A stretch of DNA of 64,000 nucleotides from Branchiostoma floridae (Eukaryota > Chordata > Leptocardii > Amphioxiformes > Branchiostomatidae), in contig NC_049981.1 of NCBI RefSeq assembly GCF_000003815.2, forward strand, positions 10,349,476-10,413,475, given 5' to 3'. Positions 60,741-64,000 of this stretch are shown piece after piece. The notes under the pieces are model-generated. The model did not search any database. It had not been told where the DNA came from and was given only the letters and a program-made list of their open reading frames with translations. How positions within the stretch are numbered: position 1 is the stretch's first letter; every line of letters starts with the position of its first letter. Both the position numbers and the translations under genes were made by a program.

Positions 60741-61888
60741 ATGTGCACAGTGCCAAAACATGTATTAACAATATTTGATTACTTCAGTTTCTCAACAAGT
60801 ACTCTAAGTACATTATGTGCACCTTTCCTTTCTGTGTAGTGAACAGTTGTAGATTCAAGAGCATGAACATGACAAGGGAAGTAGAGATAAGTGCAGAAGT
60901 ACAGATGACGTTTGTGAAACTTGTAGATTTGTGAACATTCCCTTTATGTCTGTGGAAACTAGAAACTCTTTTTTCAGTGCCATCCACAGCAACATATAGT
61001 TTGACATATATGAATCCTGAAATATTTTCTTAGATATACTTTGTCATTCCGTGAGTACATTAAACAGGTTGTTACTGAAACATCAGGCAAGTTGAATGCC
61101 TCTAGTTATTCCAGAAGGATATTTTTTCTGTATTTTTTCTGTAAGTGTACTGTACAGTGCATCTAAGTCGGAACAATCAAGTTTTTTTTTGGTATTCCAG
61201 TGAGCAGTTTTATGCTCATTTTACCTCCTTGCCATAACAAGAAATTGAAAGAGAACAACAAAAAATCTGATTGCAATTGTGCCATATTCTTGGTCAAAGG
61301 CTTTTAACTAAGGAAGAATGGTGTGTAACAGGTAACACTATCAATCTGGAACAACAGTTTAAAGCTGGGAAACTTAAGTTTTTTCTAAGTAGATTGACCA
61401 ATATATTATTGATGATCAATACATTGTTTAATAGTTCCAAAGGTTTTTGAGAAGTCAACATAACATGATTGTTCCGCAAAGTAGAGATGCTCCATTCAAC
61501 AAGACTTTAGTAACATTAGTACCTGATGTGGTAACTTGTATATTGTGTTTTTAAGTATCTGTGTCTTGTTGATAAAACTAAAGAAAGTTGTATATACGTG
61601 TTTGTACATATCTACATATTGTCACCTTTTTTCTGTCATGTGCCTCCAGTAATTCATATTTATGTATGTCGAAAATCAAGTCTTAATCTTGCTGATAGTA
61701 AATGTAAGTCCTGTGCACCAATTTTAAGAAATTTTGGATATATTTATGTGCAAGTGATTTTATTGCAATTATTGATATTGTTTCAAGTATTTGAGTGATT
61801 TTTAAGGAAGCCCCTTAATGTGAATAGGGTGAATATCATTGTACCCAAGTGCTGAAATTTTGTTTTATTGTTGTTTCTGTTCTTGCAT

Positions 61889-61894
61889 ATTAAA
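61889..61894 (+). terminator. Putative poly(A) signal ATTAAA
   Basis: Common variant hexamer with a downstream GT-rich element at ~61911-61925. The best 3'-end candidate after the LHFPL2 stop. Confidence 0.5.
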
Positions 61895-61984
61895 GAAAAA
61901 CAGCTTTAATTTCAATGTGTGTGTTTTTATTGGATGTCAGAAACATAAGTAGAAAGGTAATATTTGCAAGCAAAAGGTCTAGTC

Positions 61985-62200
61985 AAAGAAACTACTGCTC
62001 TGTTTATTGTTACTTTCATTCATAAAAATTTTGACCAGCCCCTCCAGCTATGTCCTGCCACTTGCTACATACTGAAATCGAACACCACAGGTGTTGGCTA
62101 CTTCATCAGAAACCATGAGGCCAGGTCTTTGACCTTATTTGTTTGGATAAGAAGAGAAAGAACCAGAGAAAAAACAGTCCGTTGAAGGTAACCATAATTG
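61985..62200. repeat. Dispersed repeat, family B copy 4
   Basis: CTACTGCTCTGTTTATTGTT, GACCAGCCCCTCCAGCTATG, TCCTGCCACTTGCTACATAC, GGCCAGGTCTTTGACC and GAAGAGAAAGAACCAGAG. Full-length by comparison with copy 1, plus the AAACACCACAGGTGTTGGC segment missing there. Confidence 0.7.
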
Positions 62201-62234
62201 AATTGTGGACCAAAAATGAGGACATTACACCACG

Positions 62235-62438
62235 AAGTCACCCTAGCCTGACTAAAATCAAGCCCCTAGCGGCCGGCCCTACAATTGCCGCCACCCGTAG
62301 GGGGGAGGGGGTCATTAAGCCCAGCCGGCGAGAGCTTGTGTAAACACAGGCTAGAAGTCACCCGAAGTTGATGTAAAGCACGAAGTGACCCGAATATGAC
62401 GTAAAACGAGAAGTCACCCGAAGATGACGTAATCCATG
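62235..62438. repeat. 28-bp tandem array with CRE-like cores
   Basis: Three exact-length units at 62355-62382, 62383-62410 and 62411-62438 share AAGT(C/G)ACCCGAA followed by TGA(C/T)GTAA. A partial unit (AAGTCACC) precedes at 62235-62242 on the other side of a small transposon. TGACGTAA is a CREB/ATF-type half palindrome. Confidence 0.75.
62243..62354. mobile_element. 112-bp hAT-like MITE inserted in the 28-bp array
   Basis: Ends CTAGCCTG and CAGGCTAG (8/8 inverted match), flanked by exact 8-bp repeats AAGTCACC at 62235-62242 and 62355-62362. The interior is GC-rich (AGCGGCCGGCCC, GTAGGGGGGAGGGGG). The 8-bp duplication suggests hAT. Confidence 0.75.
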
Positions 62439-62959
62439 TCTGTCCTTGGTGCTGAACTGACTTCTTACGTTGACACGGCCATCATAGGTTGCTCGTTCAT
62501 TTGATTTATATCGCAATTATACAGGTAAAATCTATTTCGTTTGAGATATTGTTCTGGAAGCATATGACGGGAAATGTATGAAATTTAAGTTATTGTCTTC
62601 AGAGGACAATGACACATACATCCGTAGCAATGGCCTAAGGTCAATCCACTAGCAGAATGACGGTCGACTGTTTTATCTTGAGTTACTCGGCCCAACTGTG
62701 CATTTTATGCCCCGCTGTGAAGACGGTCGCAACATACGCAATTAATATTACAAGGGATGATCTCACAAGTTCTGCCTTGTTTCCAAGTGTTATATCAACA
62801 AATTGCGATTTCTTTAACGGAACTATATTTCAGTTCCAAAAGGGGATACAACGTTTTCTATGCCAAGAATGACCTTTGAAATGTGGGCCAATGTTTTGTA
62901 AATTAAAAAAAGTCCGCCTAATTATTGAACTTCTATGCCGTAGAATATTTCGAATGTCC
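62439..62959. other. Non-coding, nothing recognised
   Basis: No gene, RNA or named repeat. Confidence 0.5.
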
Positions 62960-63215
62960 GAGTGATAAAGCTAGCTAGAGAACCCGTGATCGAGGGGTCA
63001 CGTGTTCGATTCCTAGCACTTCTGGCTAGACACTATGTCCTTGGGTAAGGCACTTCACAAGACTTTCCTCGCTCCACCCAGACGTAGAAATGTACCTGAC
63101 TTCGGTTGGAAAGGTAAAAGGTGGTGGAAGGAGAGGGATGGGCTCCACCTTCCAATGGCTATGCCGCGCCCTAGACACCGTTAACAACAACCCATTGCAT
63201 CTAAGGCCTAAAAAA
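62960..63215 (+). repeat. tRNA-derived SINE-like sequence (family H), best copy
   Basis: Head with GAGGGGTCACGTGTTCGATT: the B box GTTCGATTCC is at 63004-63013. The body has GTCCTTGGGTAAGGCACTTC, TTTCCTCGCTCCACCCAGAC, GTACCTGACTTCGGTTGG and GGTAAAAGGTGG. Same order as 55262-55445. No functional cloverleaf. Confidence 0.65.
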
Positions 63216-63691
63216 AACTACCTTTTATTCATTGTGACATTGAACAACCCTCGGCTTTTATTTTGGCAATAAAACCTATTCTCACGCTAGTTAAATGCCA
63301 TACCTTTGACGCAATTCAGTACACCCACGGTTTCAACCGAAAGACCGTGAAATGAGGTCTGTAACAGTCGCCATCATATTCAATCCGTCAGCATGGCCCT
63401 AATCACAGAACGATCGACTACCGCAGTGCCAGTGACGTTCACAGTCCTGTAAGGTGCAGCCTGTACAGCTCATCATGTATTTTCTTGATTAATTGGGCTG
63501 CTATATGGTATCTATGACATGATAATTCTCAATTTGCGGGCAACAAATCATGCTTGCTTTGCGCCGGTATAGGTTCTTGTCCTCAAAAAATCTTGCTCGT
63601 TAGATTCCCCTACACAGAGAAGAATTCTCACGCGGCCTGTACAATTATTCTTGCTGAAGCTCTGCTAGACCTGGCTGAGGTTTCCATTAAA

Positions 63692-63803
63692 GTGGGCGTG
63701 GCCTCTATCCAGCTGTCAACCAATCGGAACATCGACTAAAAGTTTTGTTCAGGAAAAGTCGATTCTCTGATTGGCTGGCAGCTTGTTAGAAGCCACGTCC
63801 AGA
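63692..63803. mobile_element. Hairpin MITE with CCAAT motifs
   Basis: The left arm GGGCGTGGCCTCTATCCAGC then CAACCAATCGGAACATCGACT mirrors, at roughly 80%, AGTCGATTCTCTGATTGGCT then GGCAGC...AGAAGCCACGTCC. The loop is ~18 bases. The arms carry CCAAT/ATTGG, so it could act as a mobile NF-Y-type site. Target duplication not resolved. Confidence 0.6.
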
Positions 63804-64000
63804 AAATTGGACACCCCAGCTTGGTTTAGCAAAGCCTTTCCAAGGTAACGTTATGTTGTATCAAGGAGGTTGTATAGGCCGCCGGTGAGGTTATGTGTAG
63901 GAGAATGATTTAAAGTTTATAAACGAATGAATATACGACGTGGACATTACAATAAATGTACACAGAAATACATGAGTCAATATTTTTTGCCGTGTCATTA

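Larger units (their letters stand above)
6661..61915 (+). other. LHFPL2: Inferred LHFPL2 transcription unit
   Basis: Model: promoter near 6.6 kb, first exon to 6753, untranslated exons 10769-10855 and 29087-29159, coding exons ~53.2-53706 and 59332-59588, 3' end near 61.9 kb. Only the two coding exons rest on protein similarity; the rest rests on splice and poly(A) signals. Vertebrate LHFPL2 is also known for several untranslated 5' exons and long introns, with the coding part confined to its last exons. The exon candidates lie on the same strand in order, and no other convincing gene lies between. Confidence 0.4.
59589..61915 (+). other. Inferred LHFPL2 3' untranslated region
   Basis: AT-rich, no other gene. 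It is taken to end after ATTAAA at 61889-61894, followed ~20 bases on by a GT-rich tract (TCAATGTGTGTGTTTTTATT), the classic arrangement of a poly(A) signal. A family B repeat lies inside at 60583-60740. Earlier poly(A) sites are possible. Confidence 0.5.

Overview
The window reads as animal nuclear DNA. It has one sparse, intron-rich protein gene and abundant small transposon relics, with no bacterial-type operons. The one securely identified gene is an LHFPL2-like tetraspan protein (LHFPL tetraspan subfamily member 2). Its divergence from the vertebrate protein, the compact two-coding-exon layout and the style of the dispersed repeats fit an invertebrate deuterostome. Amphioxus (Branchiostoma) is my best guess, by inference only.

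Layout. From 1 to 6.48 kb: intergenic DNA with an orphan minus-strand coding-exon candidate (789-987), a decayed P-loop NTPase-like fragment (4503-4730, minus) and several small elements. At 6.48-6.75 kb: a promoter-like block (two inverted CCAAT boxes, CRE-like sites, an ETS-like site) ending in a strong splice donor at 6753/6754. Two well-bounded exon candidates follow on the plus strand, at 10769-10855 and 29087-29159. The second has stops in all frames, so it would be 5' untranslated. A second promoter/first-exon candidate lies at 48.0-48.46 kb. The coding exons are 53265-53706 and 59332-59588, joined by a 5.6 kb phase-1 intron and giving 232 residues. The 3' untranslated region probably runs to an ATTAAA signal at 61889. 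My model is therefore a ~55 kb LHFPL2 gene with long 5' introns. The coding part is firm; the 5' exons are inferred from splice signals alone.

The rest is mostly intron and intergenic DNA packed with non-autonomous mobile elements, several nested. A 2.66 kb TAA-flanked (PIF/Harbinger-like) element at 20.2-22.9 kb contains a 1.09 kb TTAA-flanked (piggyBac-like) element. A 601 bp TA-flanked foldback element sits inside a ~220 bp palindromic MITE at 35.8-36.6 kb. A 121 bp element with an exact 8-bp target duplication interrupts a dispersed repeat at 3.2 kb. A 112 bp element with an 8-bp duplication interrupts a 28-bp tandem array at 62.2-62.4 kb. A 153 bp element interrupts a minisatellite at 39.2 kb. 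The palindromic MITE family is present in seven copies. tRNA-derived SINE-like sequences, a (CA)n microsatellite and a ~185-bp tandem repeat are also present.

I see no autonomous transposase, reverse transcriptase, rRNA, intact tRNA, CRISPR or bacterial-type system, and no clear sign of a new multigene system. The points most worth checking are the split gene model, the nested insertions and the orphan exons.
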